Assembly: GCA_964368625.1 (NCBI GenBank)
Contig: CAYJBH010000029.1
Location: 1-35,743, forward strand
DNA length: 35,743 bases
Reading direction: 5' to 3'
DNA from: CAYJBH01 sp964368625
Lineage (GTDB): Bacteria > Bacillota > Clostridia > Oscillospirales > Ruminococcaceae
Shown: piece by piece, positions 7,677 to 15,413 of the stretch
How positions within the stretch are numbered: position 1 is the first letter of the stretch
Layout of the letters: every line of letters begins with the position of its first letter
Translations under genes and position numbers: made by a program
Notes under the pieces: model-generated
Database searches by the model: none
Seen by the model: the letters and a program-made list of their open reading frames with translations, nothing else
Told to the model about the DNA's origin: nothing

Positions 7677-7705
7677 ATTATATCATACGGTCAAGCGACT
7701 GTCAA
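7677..7705 (-). promoter_or_regulatory. perfect-consensus sigma-A promoter of the DUF1836-flotillin operon
   Basis: Minus strand TTGACA at 7705-7700, 17-bp spacer, TATAAT at 7682-7677: both hexamers match consensus fully. The promoter sits about 15 nt upstream of the ribosome binding site, leaving a very short leader. Confidence 0.85.
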
Positions 7706-7750
7706 TAGGGTTATTGTGATTATTTTACCTAAATATTACACTAAAATCTC

Positions 7751-7779
7751 TTGCAATTCCGATAAATAAATGGTAAAAT
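7751..7779 (+). promoter_or_regulatory. sigma-A promoter of the sugar isomerase-like gene
   Basis: TTGCAA (7751-7756), 17-bp spacer, TAAAAT (7774-7779); the ribosome binding site AAGGAG follows at 7803. It is divergent from the DUF1836 operon promoter, with about 45 bp between the two -35 boxes. Confidence 0.75.
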
Positions 7780-7813
7780 ATATTAATAATTTGTTGTATT
7801 ATAAGGAGTTGTG

Positions 7814-8635
7814 ATGGGATTAAAGTTAGGTGTAACACAGTGGTGTATTCCCGGCAAAGGGGTTTACGGTATGGATATACTAAACGAGCTTAATCTGCAT
7901 TATCTGCATCTCGATTTAGGAGGTTGTTCAGATGGCTATCCGTTAACACAAATGTATATTCAGGATCGATACTTAGAGGATGCTAAAAAATATGATATTA
8001 ACATAATATCGCTTGCGTTAAACGATCTTTGTTCTAACTGCTTTGTTAAGCTCGGCGAGTGTCGGGATATTGCATACGAAACAATGCGCCTTGGCGTTAA
8101 GGTGGCAAACGAGATGGGGGTTAGCCGAATAACCGTTCCGAATTTTGTTAACAACGAGATTAATAGCGACGATGATTTTAATGCTACCGTTGAGGCTTTA
8201 AAGTTTTTATGTAATCTTGCAGAGCCTTTAAATATAGATATCTACACCGAAAATGTTCTGCTTCCGGAGAAACTTTATAAGCTGTTTGAAGCGGTAAATG
8301 CACCAAACCTAAAACTACTTTATGATAGCCAAAACTACAACATAGTTAAAGGGTATGACTCGGCAGATATCCTAGATGAAATATATGGCAAGGTGGATCT
8401 TGGAGATTTTGTTCATCTAAAGGATGGATGCGGCGATATGAGCAACCGCTATTTAGGCGAGGGAGATTGCAATATACAAAAAAACATTGAGGTTTTAAAG
8501 AAAAACGGCTATGACGGCGTTATTATACTTGAGAACAACTATTATTCCATCGATATTCCTGCAGATAAGGCTGGCAACCGTTTTTACGCAATAGAAAAAG
8601 ATATAAAAACAGTAACCGAGATGTTTAATATATAA
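7814..8635 (+). CDS. sugar phosphate isomerase/epimerase-like TIM-barrel protein
   Basis: This 273-residue protein belongs to the AP endonuclease family 2/xylose isomerase-like barrel group (COG1082 type). The usual four metal ligands are recognisable: E146 (IDIYTENVLLP), D171 (LLYDSQNY), H201 (FVHLKDGC) and E240 (VIILENNYY). Such enzymes isomerise or epimerise ketoses and cyclitol derivatives through a divalent metal. A GTG at 7811 is too close to the AAGGAG at 7803-7808, so ATG at 7814 is taken as the start. It is monocistronic, with its own promoter and a strong terminator. A role in the neighbouring sugar region is plausible; the substrate is unknown. Confidence 0.87.
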   Translation: MGLKLGVTQWCIPGKGVYGMDILNELNLHYLHLDLGGCSDGYPLTQMYIQDRYLEDAKKYDINIISLALNDLCSNCFVKLGECRDIAYETMRLGVKVANEMGVSRITVPNFVNNEINSDDDFNATVEALKFLCNLAEPLNIDIYTENVLLPEKLYKLFEAVNAPNLKLLYDSQNYNIVKGYDSADILDEIYGKVDLGDFVHLKDGCGDMSNRYLGEGDCNIQKNIEVLKKNGYDGVIILENNYYSIDIPADKAGNRFYAIEKDIKTVTEMFNI

Positions 8636-8734
8636 TTTATTTTTGCGCTTATAGTTACCGACGTTAAAGCCATTTTTCAAAAAAGGTTGGTACTAAATAG
8701 ATAGCCACCGGTTTATCCGCTGCTTTTCAGACAA

Positions 8735-8783
8735 TAAAACAACACGGGTTAGCAACTAAACTCTGCTAACCCGTGTTGTTTTA
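8735..8783. terminator. bidirectional terminator with a 20-bp stem
   Basis: TAAAACAACACGGGTTAGCA (8735-8754) and its perfect complement at 8764-8783 flank a 9-nt loop. Both strands end in T-rich arms, so it can stop the plus-strand isomerase-like gene and the minus-strand AraC gene that converge here. The TAA stop of the AraC gene (8783-8781) is part of the stem. Confidence 0.9.
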
Positions 8784-9638
8784 TTCTCGTGATGTTGGAT
8801 TCTTTTTAATTATCCTTTTATATAGTTGATAAAAGTATGCATAGTTCTCTATTCCAACCATGGTTGCAACCTCATATACTCGAAGGTTTGTTGTTTGCAG
8901 GATGTGTTCTGCATACCGCATCTTCATTATGTGAACCAGCTCGGTAAAGGTTAACCCGGTTTCATTTTTAATTAACCTACAAAAATGCGATGAGCTAACG
9001 TCAAAATGCTTCGCTACCAAAGCCGACGAAAGTTTACTGCCAATATTTTCGGTTATGTAGGCTATTACCGACTGTACAAACTTGTTGTAGCTGTTATTCT
9101 TGTTGTTAACCGCCGCTTCAAATGTGCATAAAATAATTGCCTTAGTCTCAATAATAACAGCTTTTATGCCTCTCTTAGATTCAATACAGTGATATATTTT
9201 ATCGAGATCCTTTGGTTGTGGCTTACAGCCGGAAAAGTCACAACAAATTGTGTATGCAAAATAACTCAAACTAACCACTGACGGCACTAAGTAGGTTTGG
9301 TCATCGCTATAAAGCTCGATAACTTTCTCTAAAAACAGCGTTAAATCCTGTTCGTATTCTTCGTTTTCAGGGTATGTAATCTCTAAAAGTGCATTAGAAA
9401 GCAATGTTAAAGCATAAATTCTATCCGCCTTTGAGTTTCTCAACCCTTCAGCTACAACATGGTTTGTATTGAAATGGTACCCCTCACCAATATGCTGTTT
9501 GCCATACAAAACAGCCATACTCGGAACATACTCCCCCACCTTTTCTTTTTTGTATGCCCTACTCTCGGTATTTACTGAGCCTTTGTTGCCTTTAAAAACC
9601 CTGTCTTCAAATGTCTGGGTTGCAAATGCATCACACAT
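8781..9638 (-). CDS. AraC-family transcriptional regulator
   Basis: This 285-residue regulator has the typical C-terminal double helix-turn-helix at about residues 185-283, including SSALVAKHFDVSSSHFCRLI and the closing YKRIIKKNPTSRE. The N-terminal 180 residues form an effector-sensing part with no domain I recognise by eye. AraC proteins in such places usually activate sugar transport and hydrolase genes in response to the sugar. The start has AGGAGG at ideal spacing. It follows the GlcG-like gene by 25 nt and is probably co-transcribed with it. The adjacent GH42 and ABC-importer genes are the likely targets, by position only. Confidence 0.9.
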   Translation of the reverse strand: MCDAFATQTFEDRVFKGNKGSVNTESRAYKKEKVGEYVPSMAVLYGKQHIGEGYHFNTNHVVAEGLRNSKADRIYALTLLSNALLEITYPENEEYEQDLTLFLEKVIELYSDDQTYLVPSVVSLSYFAYTICCDFSGCKPQPKDLDKIYHCIESKRGIKAVIIETKAIILCTFEAAVNNKNNSYNKFVQSVIAYITENIGSKLSSALVAKHFDVSSSHFCRLIKNETGLTFTELVHIMKMRYAEHILQTTNLRVYEVATMVGIENYAYFYQLYKRIIKKNPTSRE

Positions 9639-9663
9639 ATAAACCTCCTGTTTTTAAATAGAA

Positions 9664-10071
9664 TTATCCCAAAAAATGCTCAATCACCTTTTCTGATATA
9701 AGCAAATCTTCATCTGAAGTAGCTCCGCTAAAAGCTACTAAGATATATCCGTTTTTATAAGGTTTAATTGCTCCGCCTTGCCATCCAAGTTCACCCTTTA
9801 ATAACTCCCTACCGGAAGTTCCGCTGTTTTTAAGGGTGTCCATCATCTCGGCAGCCTTAGCATGGGCTATTGCAACAAAATTAAAATTATCGCCCACCTC
9901 ATTATTTGACTTAATCGATTTAACTATCTTAGTTTCAATTATCCAATCAACACTGTTCTTTTCCTGCAAAAGTGCAATAACAGCAACTCCTACTACCCCT
10001 ATCTTTCTTGCAAACTCATCTGCTTTTTCAAGTGCATCAAGAAGTTTTGTTCTCAGCTCAATTTTATGCAT
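9664..10071 (-). CDS. GlcG/HbpS-like (DUF336) protein
   Basis: This 135-residue alpha/beta protein matches the HbpS/GlcG pattern: an N-terminal helix with ALEKADEFARKIGVVGVAV, a central helix with AIAHAKAAEMMDTLKNSG, and a conserved GGAIKPYKNGYILVAFSGAT loop. HbpS is an extracellular haem-binding sensor protein in Streptomyces, and GlcG proteins accompany glycolate oxidase genes. This one has no signal peptide, so it is probably cytoplasmic. The start follows AAAGGGGAT. It heads a two-gene unit with the AraC regulator 25 nt downstream, which suggests ligand handling or sensing linked to that regulator. Its biochemical role is not deducible from sequence alone. Confidence 0.82.
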   Translation of the reverse strand: MHKIELRTKLLDALEKADEFARKIGVVGVAVIALLQEKNSVDWIIETKIVKSIKSNNEVGDNFNFVAIAHAKAAEMMDTLKNSGTSGRELLKGELGWQGGAIKPYKNGYILVAFSGATSDEDLLISEKVIEHFLG

Positions 10072-10089
10072 TGTATCCCCTTTATTTGT

Positions 10090-10110
10090 ATTTCACGCAT
10101 AGCATGAAAT
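10090..10110. promoter_or_regulatory. inverted repeat upstream of the GlcG-like/AraC unit
   Basis: ATTTCACGC (10090-10098), ATA, then GCATGAAAT (10102-10110) pair with a single G-T mismatch. It sits immediately before the ribosome binding site of the GlcG-like gene and could be an operator or a leader hairpin. No clear promoter was found next to it. Confidence 0.35.
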
Positions 10111-10134
10111 AGTTAAGATTTAAGAATGATTAGT

Positions 10135-10200
10135 GAATAGTTGTTGACGTAAATTTTCGATTTTCAATTTCTTACTTTTCATTTTTCACCATTCACTTTT
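10135..10200. repeat. low-complexity tract with short repeated units
   Basis: Pyrimidine-rich on the plus strand, with loosely repeated units such as TTTTCAATTTC, TTTTCATTTTTCACCATTCAC and TTTTCGCCAC. No coding capacity is visible. Similar slippage-derived tracts occur between genes in clostridial genomes. Confidence 0.4.
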
Positions 10201-10203
10201 CGC

Positions 10204-10230
10204 CACTAAATAATAAATGATTATTTAGTG
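10204..10230 (-). terminator. AT-rich dyad downstream of the GH42 gene
   Basis: CACTAAATAA (10204-10213) and TTATTTAGTG (10221-10230) are perfect inverted repeats with a 7-nt loop, 17 nt past the GH42 stop. The stem is AT-rich and no long T tract follows, so it is a weak terminator at best. Confidence 0.4.
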
Positions 10231-10246
10231 TTTAATCACAGCTTAT

Positions 10247-12292
10247 CTAAATATTAAAAATCATAACATCATATGGCTTGATAACAACATTACCCCCTAT
10301 TTCTTTTTCATCCGTGATGCAAAACATTTTTTGTTTAACTTCTATCGGCTGCTCGGTATCGCTATAGTTAAGAACAAACAAAAATGCCCCTTCCTTGTTT
10401 TCCCTAACGGCAATCTCACAATCCTTGCTAAGGGCTATAGTATTGGAATAGGGTGTTAACATGCCGTAATGTTTTAAAACCGCTGTGCATATTTCCTCGG
10501 TAAAAACACCTCCAAAGTAAAGTGTTTTACCTTTGCCGTAACCGTTTTCAACGGCTGCCGCCTCGCCGTTATAGTATCCACCGCTATACCTTCCTACTAT
10601 CGTAGCAGTTTTATCGGTAGGAACAACTATATCATGAAACATTATTGAGTTAAAAGATTCATTAAACATGTTAACCTTAGGATTTTTATCCCCCGCCGGT
10701 AGCATGGTAAACTCCTTTACCATAGTTTTGCAAAAACTCTCTGCCAATCCCGGCATAGGATGCATAGGGCAATGGCCGTTTTCGTCCTTATACCCTGTTC
10801 TGGCTCCCATAACCAGTATGCCGCCGCCACTAACATACTCCTCTAACAAAGCTGCAATATGCTTAGGTAATATTGCCGCGTGAGGGTACACTAGCATTTT
10901 ATAGCGTTTTAGCTCCGCCGGTTTGGTTGTTGCCGAAATCTGCAAAACATCCATCGGGGTGTGGGTAAATGTTGATGCGGTAAACCATGAGCGTTCACTG
11001 TGGCTAGCTAATGGTCCGTGCCATCTATCTAACTCGCCGTCCCACTCGTTATCATAATCCCTAACAAGGGCAAAATCTGCTTTGTATTCCGCCTTTGGTA
11101 GGCCGCTTAATCTTTTAAAATCTGAATTAATCTGTTTAAGTTCATCTATTCGTCTGTTAGGAATGTTAGAATAATCGTTTAGCCCGTGCCAATATATCTC
11201 GGTTCCAAAGTTACAGGTTCTCCATCTAAAATAGCTGATAAAGTCTGCCCCATGTGCTACCGATTGAAAGGTCCATAGTCTCATCTGTCCCGGTTTAGGC
11301 GAGACGGACAGCATTCTATCTACCCACCCGTTTGCACCGGACTGTTGTTCCATAATTCCAAAGGTTGGGCAAACACTGCGAACCTTGGATAGGTTGTAGC
11401 TCCATTTTCTATCCCTTAAAAGTGTATCGGTATTATCGAGGCTATACCCGAAGTTCGGATAGCTATCGTATGTAAAAAAGTCGAGAGCTGTTTCAGTCAT
11501 CTTATGATTATCAAGATGCGAAAACATGCCGTTTGTAGTAATAAACTGATTACTGCTTATATTGGCACGCAGTATATCGTGCTGAAGCTTGCAGTATTTA
11601 ATACAGCTATTTGATATAAATCTTTTTTCATCAAGTGCTAAATGTGGATTAGAAGAATCATTGCATGCATTAACCCGCCTTAAGTAAACCTGACTCCAAT
11701 CGCTGTAGTCCTGGCTCCAAAAGGCGGTTCCCCATGCTTTATTTAAATTTTCTAATGTTTTATATTTTTCTTTTAAAAACTCCCTAAATGCCACATGATC
11801 AGACTCGGAATAAAAAACATCTATCTCACAGTTAAGTTCGTTATCTATCTGCCAACCTATAACAGCCGGATGCTCAGCATAATGCTGTGCAAGCCGGGTT
11901 ACAATTTTTTCTGTAAGCTCATGATATTTAACCGAGTTATAGTTGTATTGACGGCGCATTCCATGCTTAAACATTTTTCCATCATAGGTAGAGTTTAAAA
12001 CCTCGGGGTACTTTTCGGTTAACCATGCAGGTGGCGTGGCTGTGGGGGTGCATAATATCACCTTTATGTTATACTGTTTTACAAGCAGGAGAAACTCATC
12101 AAAAAGATCAAAACAGTAACGGCCCTCGCTAGGCTCAAAGATATTCCAGGCAAACTCAGAGATACGAATTATCTCTATTCCGCACTCCTGCATCCTGTTT
12201 AGATCATCCACCCACAGAGATTTATCCCAGTGTTCGGGATAATAACAGCTGCCTAGCATCATTTTATCAAAATTTATGGTCTTTTTTAACAT
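10247..12292 (-). CDS. GH42 beta-galactosidase
   Basis: This 681-residue cytoplasmic enzyme would release galactose from beta-galactosides by a retaining mechanism. The GH42 signature CYYPEHW is at residues 16-22. The acid/base is E152 in GWQIDNEL and the nucleophile is E315 in FGIMEQQSG. The catalytic TIM barrel covers roughly residues 10-385, the trimerisation (glutamine-amidotransferase-like) domain about 395-600, and a small C-terminal beta domain the rest. The length is normal for the family. There is no signal peptide, so substrate must be imported, presumably by the adjacent ABC system. The start has only a weak ribosome binding site (TTAGAG). It has its own promoter and lies downstream of the dehydrogenase gene. 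Confidence 0.94.
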   Translation of the reverse strand: MLKKTINFDKMMLGSCYYPEHWDKSLWVDDLNRMQECGIEIIRISEFAWNIFEPSEGRYCFDLFDEFLLLVKQYNIKVILCTPTATPPAWLTEKYPEVLNSTYDGKMFKHGMRRQYNYNSVKYHELTEKIVTRLAQHYAEHPAVIGWQIDNELNCEIDVFYSESDHVAFREFLKEKYKTLENLNKAWGTAFWSQDYSDWSQVYLRRVNACNDSSNPHLALDEKRFISNSCIKYCKLQHDILRANISSNQFITTNGMFSHLDNHKMTETALDFFTYDSYPNFGYSLDNTDTLLRDRKWSYNLSKVRSVCPTFGIMEQQSGANGWVDRMLSVSPKPGQMRLWTFQSVAHGADFISYFRWRTCNFGTEIYWHGLNDYSNIPNRRIDELKQINSDFKRLSGLPKAEYKADFALVRDYDNEWDGELDRWHGPLASHSERSWFTASTFTHTPMDVLQISATTKPAELKRYKMLVYPHAAILPKHIAALLEEYVSGGGILVMGARTGYKDENGHCPMHPMPGLAESFCKTMVKEFTMLPAGDKNPKVNMFNESFNSIMFHDIVVPTDKTATIVGRYSGGYYNGEAAAVENGYGKGKTLYFGGVFTEEICTAVLKHYGMLTPYSNTIALSKDCEIAVRENKEGAFLFVLNYSDTEQPIEVKQKMFCITDEKEIGGNVVIKPYDVMIFNI

Positions 12293-12336
12293 ATTGAAAC
12301 TCTAACGTATACTTTTATTATTAATACTTAATAAAA

Positions 12337-12365
12337 ATAATACCATAAAAAAGGTGTAACGGCAA
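12337..12365 (-). promoter_or_regulatory. sigma-A promoter of the GH42 gene
   Basis: Minus strand TTGCCG at 12365-12360, 17-bp spacer, TATTAT at 12342-12337. The leader of about 40 nt is AT-rich and contains a small GTATAC palindrome. This suggests the hydrolase can be expressed apart from the ABC operon upstream. Confidence 0.7.
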
Positions 12366-12418
12366 CATTTTTTTCTAACTTATGTTGTTTTGTTTATCAT
12401 TGCTTAATCTTGATAAGT

Positions 12419-13519
12419 TTAAATGTAACCTTCGTTTAGACCCATAGGCATTGCGCTGGGCCTTTCGCAGCGGCTTTTTAAATCGATAAAAACATTTTCG
12501 GAATTACTTTTGTGGATTGCCTCGGTTATCTCAACAACATGTCTTGCTAACGATCCATCTAACCTTGATTTGCGCCCCTCTAGTATAGCTTGAGCCATAT
12601 CACTTGCGCCTATACCCCTGCTGTTAACCGCATAAACATGTGTGGGAGGAATTTTTTCGAACTTATCTGAAAAATAAGATTTATAAAGAACATCACCGTC
12701 AAATTCGTTTGCATCGGGAAGCCTTAGCGAGCCCAGCGTTCCGTGAATCTCGGTGAACGGCAACGTTGTTCCCCAAACATCAAAGCTGAAAACGGCAACG
12801 CAGGTAACACCACATTCAAACCTTAGCATACTGTTTACATGGGTAGGAACCTTAACATCTATAACCTTACCATATTTGGGCTTTGAAGTTATAACCCTCT
12901 CTTCAAAGCTCTTAGAGGTCATACCGGCAACGGTTTTAACCGGTCCGATAAGGGAGATAAGGCCGGTCAGATAGTAAGGCCCTTTATCCCAATCAGGTCC
13001 ACCACCGAAATCGTAATAAAATTCAGGCGAAGGATGCCAGTTCTCATGGCCATGGTTAAAGTCGAACGTCTGCGCCGATATAACATCCCCAATTAAGCCT
13101 GAATCTATCACCTTACGTGCGGTTTGGTATCCTGCGCCGAGAAAGGTGTCCGGTGCACAACCAACCATAACGTTATTTTTTTCTGCCAGCTGCATAAGTT
13201 CATTTGCCTCTTCATATGTAAAGGCGAACGGTTTTTCGAGATAGGCATGTTTACCGGCTAAGATAACACGCTTTGTTAAAGAATAGTGCTCTCTTGGAAT
13301 TGTTAGGTTAATAACCATCTGAATATCGGGATCTACTAACATCTCATCAAAGGTTAACACCTTTTTTATATTAAACTTCTCGGCTGTTGCAGCGGCTGCT
13401 TCTTGATTGATATCACTAACAGCAACTACCAATGTATTTAGGAATCTATTGTTAAGGTTTTCAATATATATCTGTGAAATAGTTCCACAGCCAACAATTC
13501 CGATTAAAATTTTATTCAT
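12419..13519 (-). CDS. Gfo/Idh/MocA-family NAD(P)-dependent oxidoreductase
   Basis: This 366-residue dehydrogenase has an N-terminal Rossmann fold with GIVGCGTISQ at residues 8-17 and the family's EKPFA at 95-99, whose lysine takes part in catalysis. The C-terminal alpha/beta domain begins around residue 125 (CAPDTFLGAG). Members oxidise or reduce hydroxyl groups of sugars, cyclitols and sugar acids. The frame is open to 13564, but ATG at 13519, just after AAAGGAG, fits the Rossmann start. It lies 28 nt downstream of the second permease gene, so it is the last gene of the ABC operon and probably acts on the imported sugar. The substrate cannot be read from the sequence. Confidence 0.9.
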   Translation of the reverse strand: MNKILIGIVGCGTISQIYIENLNNRFLNTLVVAVSDINQEAAAATAEKFNIKKVLTFDEMLVDPDIQMVINLTIPREHYSLTKRVILAGKHAYLEKPFAFTYEEANELMQLAEKNNVMVGCAPDTFLGAGYQTARKVIDSGLIGDVISAQTFDFNHGHENWHPSPEFYYDFGGGPDWDKGPYYLTGLISLIGPVKTVAGMTSKSFEERVITSKPKYGKVIDVKVPTHVNSMLRFECGVTCVAVFSFDVWGTTLPFTEIHGTLGSLRLPDANEFDGDVLYKSYFSDKFEKIPPTHVYAVNSRGIGASDMAQAILEGRKSRLDGSLARHVVEITEAIHKSNSENVFIDLKSRCERPSAMPMGLNEGYI

Positions 13520-13547
13520 CCCACTCCTTTCAAAAAAATGTTGACTT

Positions 13548-14399
13548 CTATCCTTTAACCGCACCGGCCGTCATTCCCTCGATAAGATATTTTTGGGCAA
13601 ACAAAACGAAGAATAGGGTTGGAATTGTTGCTAGGGTTGCAGCACCCATCAAGGATGCCCAATCAGCACCGTTTTGCATAACAAATTTTTGAAGACCAAG
13701 CGTCATGGTCATAACCTCATCCTTGCGGATAAAAATGCTTGCCATGGTGTATTCGTTCCATGCATTTAATATGGTAAAGATAGATACCGTTGCAACCCCG
13801 GGTAACGATAGCGGAAATATCACACGCACAAACGCGGTAAACTTTGTGCATCCATCAACAACAGCAGCCCCCTCAAGCTCGGTTGGGATGGTATCAAAGA
13901 ACCCTCTTAGCATCCAGATGGTGAAGGCGAGGTTGGAGGTTGTGTAGCTAATTATAAGCGACCACAAGGTGTTGGTTAGTCCAAGCTCAGTATAGGTAAC
14001 GTACAAAGGGGTTAACAGCAGCATAACCGGAAACATCTGCAGCAATAACAGCAATATCGAATAGTACTTAAAAAATCTACCCTTAAATCTTGAGATAGCA
14101 TAGCCGGCCATAGAGGCGCAGAAGATGCAAACAACGGTAACAACAACGCTTACTATAACGCTGTTTAACAGGTTAAGGGCAAAATTTGTTTGACTTAACA
14201 CGAAGGCAAAACTCTCAAAGCTTAAATCGTCTAGAGAAGCAGGCATAAGTGTAAAGGTATTAAGTGCGGCATCCTTGGTTTTTATTCCGGTACCAAGCAT
14301 GGATATATAAGGAAGCAGGATTAAAAACAAGCTAACCGACAATAAAACATAAACAACAACGTTAACAACATATCCCAGTATTCTTTTTTGCTTAGTCAT
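13548..14399 (-). CDS. carbohydrate ABC transporter permease (MalG type)
   Basis: This 283-residue inner-membrane subunit has six predicted membrane segments. The ATPase-contacting EAA loop is near residues 185-205 (LEGAAVVDGCTKFTAFVRVI). The C-terminal AQKYLIEGMTAGAVKG is typical of the MalG/CUT1 permease family. The start at 14399 follows GGAGGAAAG; a longer frame to 14438 has no ribosome binding site. The stop of the preceding permease is 1 nt away, so the two subunits are translated together. No ATPase gene is in the operon; CUT1 systems often use a shared ATPase encoded elsewhere. Confidence 0.93.
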   Translation of the reverse strand: MTKQKRILGYVVNVVVYVLLSVSLFLILLPYISMLGTGIKTKDAALNTFTLMPASLDDLSFESFAFVLSQTNFALNLLNSVIVSVVVTVVCIFCASMAGYAISRFKGRFFKYYSILLLLLQMFPVMLLLTPLYVTYTELGLTNTLWSLIISYTTSNLAFTIWMLRGFFDTIPTELEGAAVVDGCTKFTAFVRVIFPLSLPGVATVSIFTILNAWNEYTMASIFIRKDEVMTMTLGLQKFVMQNGADWASLMGAATLATIPTLFFVLFAQKYLIEGMTAGAVKG

Positions 14400-14400
14400 C

Positions 14401-15303
14401 TTAGCTTTCCTCCTTGTTGCTAAATGCGTTGGTAACACGTAGATAAATCAAGGCAACAATTAATAATACAATCAACATAATAACTGCACCGGCAGAAGCA
14501 TAACCTAAATCGCCACGATAAAACGCTGTGAAATAGCTCCAGATAGACATGGTAAAGGTTGCTCCGTTCGGGCCGCCTGCCGTTAATAGGTATATATTAT
14601 CAAAATGGTTAAATACCCAGATGAACATAAGAATGGTACAAACTGCACTAACATTTTTAATCATCGGTAATGTTATATACCAGAAGGACTTCCAGTAGCC
14701 TGCACCATCGATGTAGGCAGATTCGTAAAGATCCTTGGGTATGCTTTGAATGCCCGCAAGTAAAACAATCATCATAAACGGATAGTCTCTCCAAACATCC
14801 GTCATAATAACGGTAAACCTTGCCATTACGGGGTCGGCAATAAACAGGATTGGCTCTTCTATTAAGCCCCAGCTTAAAAGGGTTCGGTTAACAACACCGA
14901 TTCTATCATTTAAAAGCAAAATCCAGTTAACTGCGGCAACCGAAGGTGCAACAACCCACGGTAGCAATGCTAATGTACGAAACAGGCCTTTGCCTTTTAG
15001 ATTTCGGCTTAGCAGCATTGCCAGGGCAAGCCCTACAACATATGAAATAACCACCGTTGCAAAGGTGTATAAAAAGGTAAAAATTAATGCACTTACAAAC
15101 TCTTCATCCTGAAAGAGCTGAACAAAGTTATCAAACCAAACCCACGCTCTTTTATGTGGTTGCTGAACATTGTAGTTCTCAAACGACATTAAGATACCCT
15201 GAACCAGTGGAACAATGCTAACCGATAAAATTAAAATTGTTGCCGGTATCGTCATCAGATAACCAAGTGTTTTGCTTTCAAAATGACCTTTTTTGCGTTT
15301 CAT
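14401..15303 (-). CDS. carbohydrate ABC transporter permease (MalF type)
   Basis: This 300-residue permease has about six membrane segments. The first is at about residues 14-35, and a periplasm-side loop carries NYNVQQPHKRAWVWFDNFVQ. The EAA motif is ESAYIDGAGYWKSFWYITLP, near residues 193-212. These features define MalF-like CUT1 subunits that pair with the following MalG-like gene. The start follows AAGGAAGGG. A long hairpin lies in the 110-nt gap after the binding-protein gene, which would let the binding protein be made in excess over the permeases. Confidence 0.93.
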   Translation of the reverse strand: MKRKKGHFESKTLGYLMTIPATILILSVSIVPLVQGILMSFENYNVQQPHKRAWVWFDNFVQLFQDEEFVSALIFTFLYTFATVVISYVVGLALAMLLSRNLKGKGLFRTLALLPWVVAPSVAAVNWILLLNDRIGVVNRTLLSWGLIEEPILFIADPVMARFTVIMTDVWRDYPFMMIVLLAGIQSIPKDLYESAYIDGAGYWKSFWYITLPMIKNVSAVCTILMFIWVFNHFDNIYLLTAGGPNGATFTMSIWSYFTAFYRGDLGYASAGAVIMLIVLLIVALIYLRVTNAFSNKEES

Positions 15304-15324
15304 TAATAACCCTTCCTTTCAAAA

Positions 15325-15367
15325 TAAGTAAATCGGTCAGCCATTTTCAAGCTGACCTATTTACTTA
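15325..15367 (-). terminator. intercistronic hairpin between binding protein and permease genes
   Basis: TAAGTAAATCGGTCAGC (15325-15341) and GCTGACCTATTTACTTA (15351-15367) form a 17-bp stem with one mismatch and a 9-nt loop. It has no T tract, so it more likely protects the upstream mRNA or causes partial termination, as in malE-malF type arrangements. Confidence 0.65.
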
Positions 15368-15413
15368 GTGCATTAGTATAACTAAATATTTATAAGGTTA
15401 CCGATATATGACC

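Noticed and set aside
13520..13564. 15-codon N-terminal extension of the Gfo/Idh/MocA gene
   Set aside because: It precedes the Rossmann strand, overlaps the permease gene and lacks a ribosome binding site, while ATG 13519 follows AAAGGAG.
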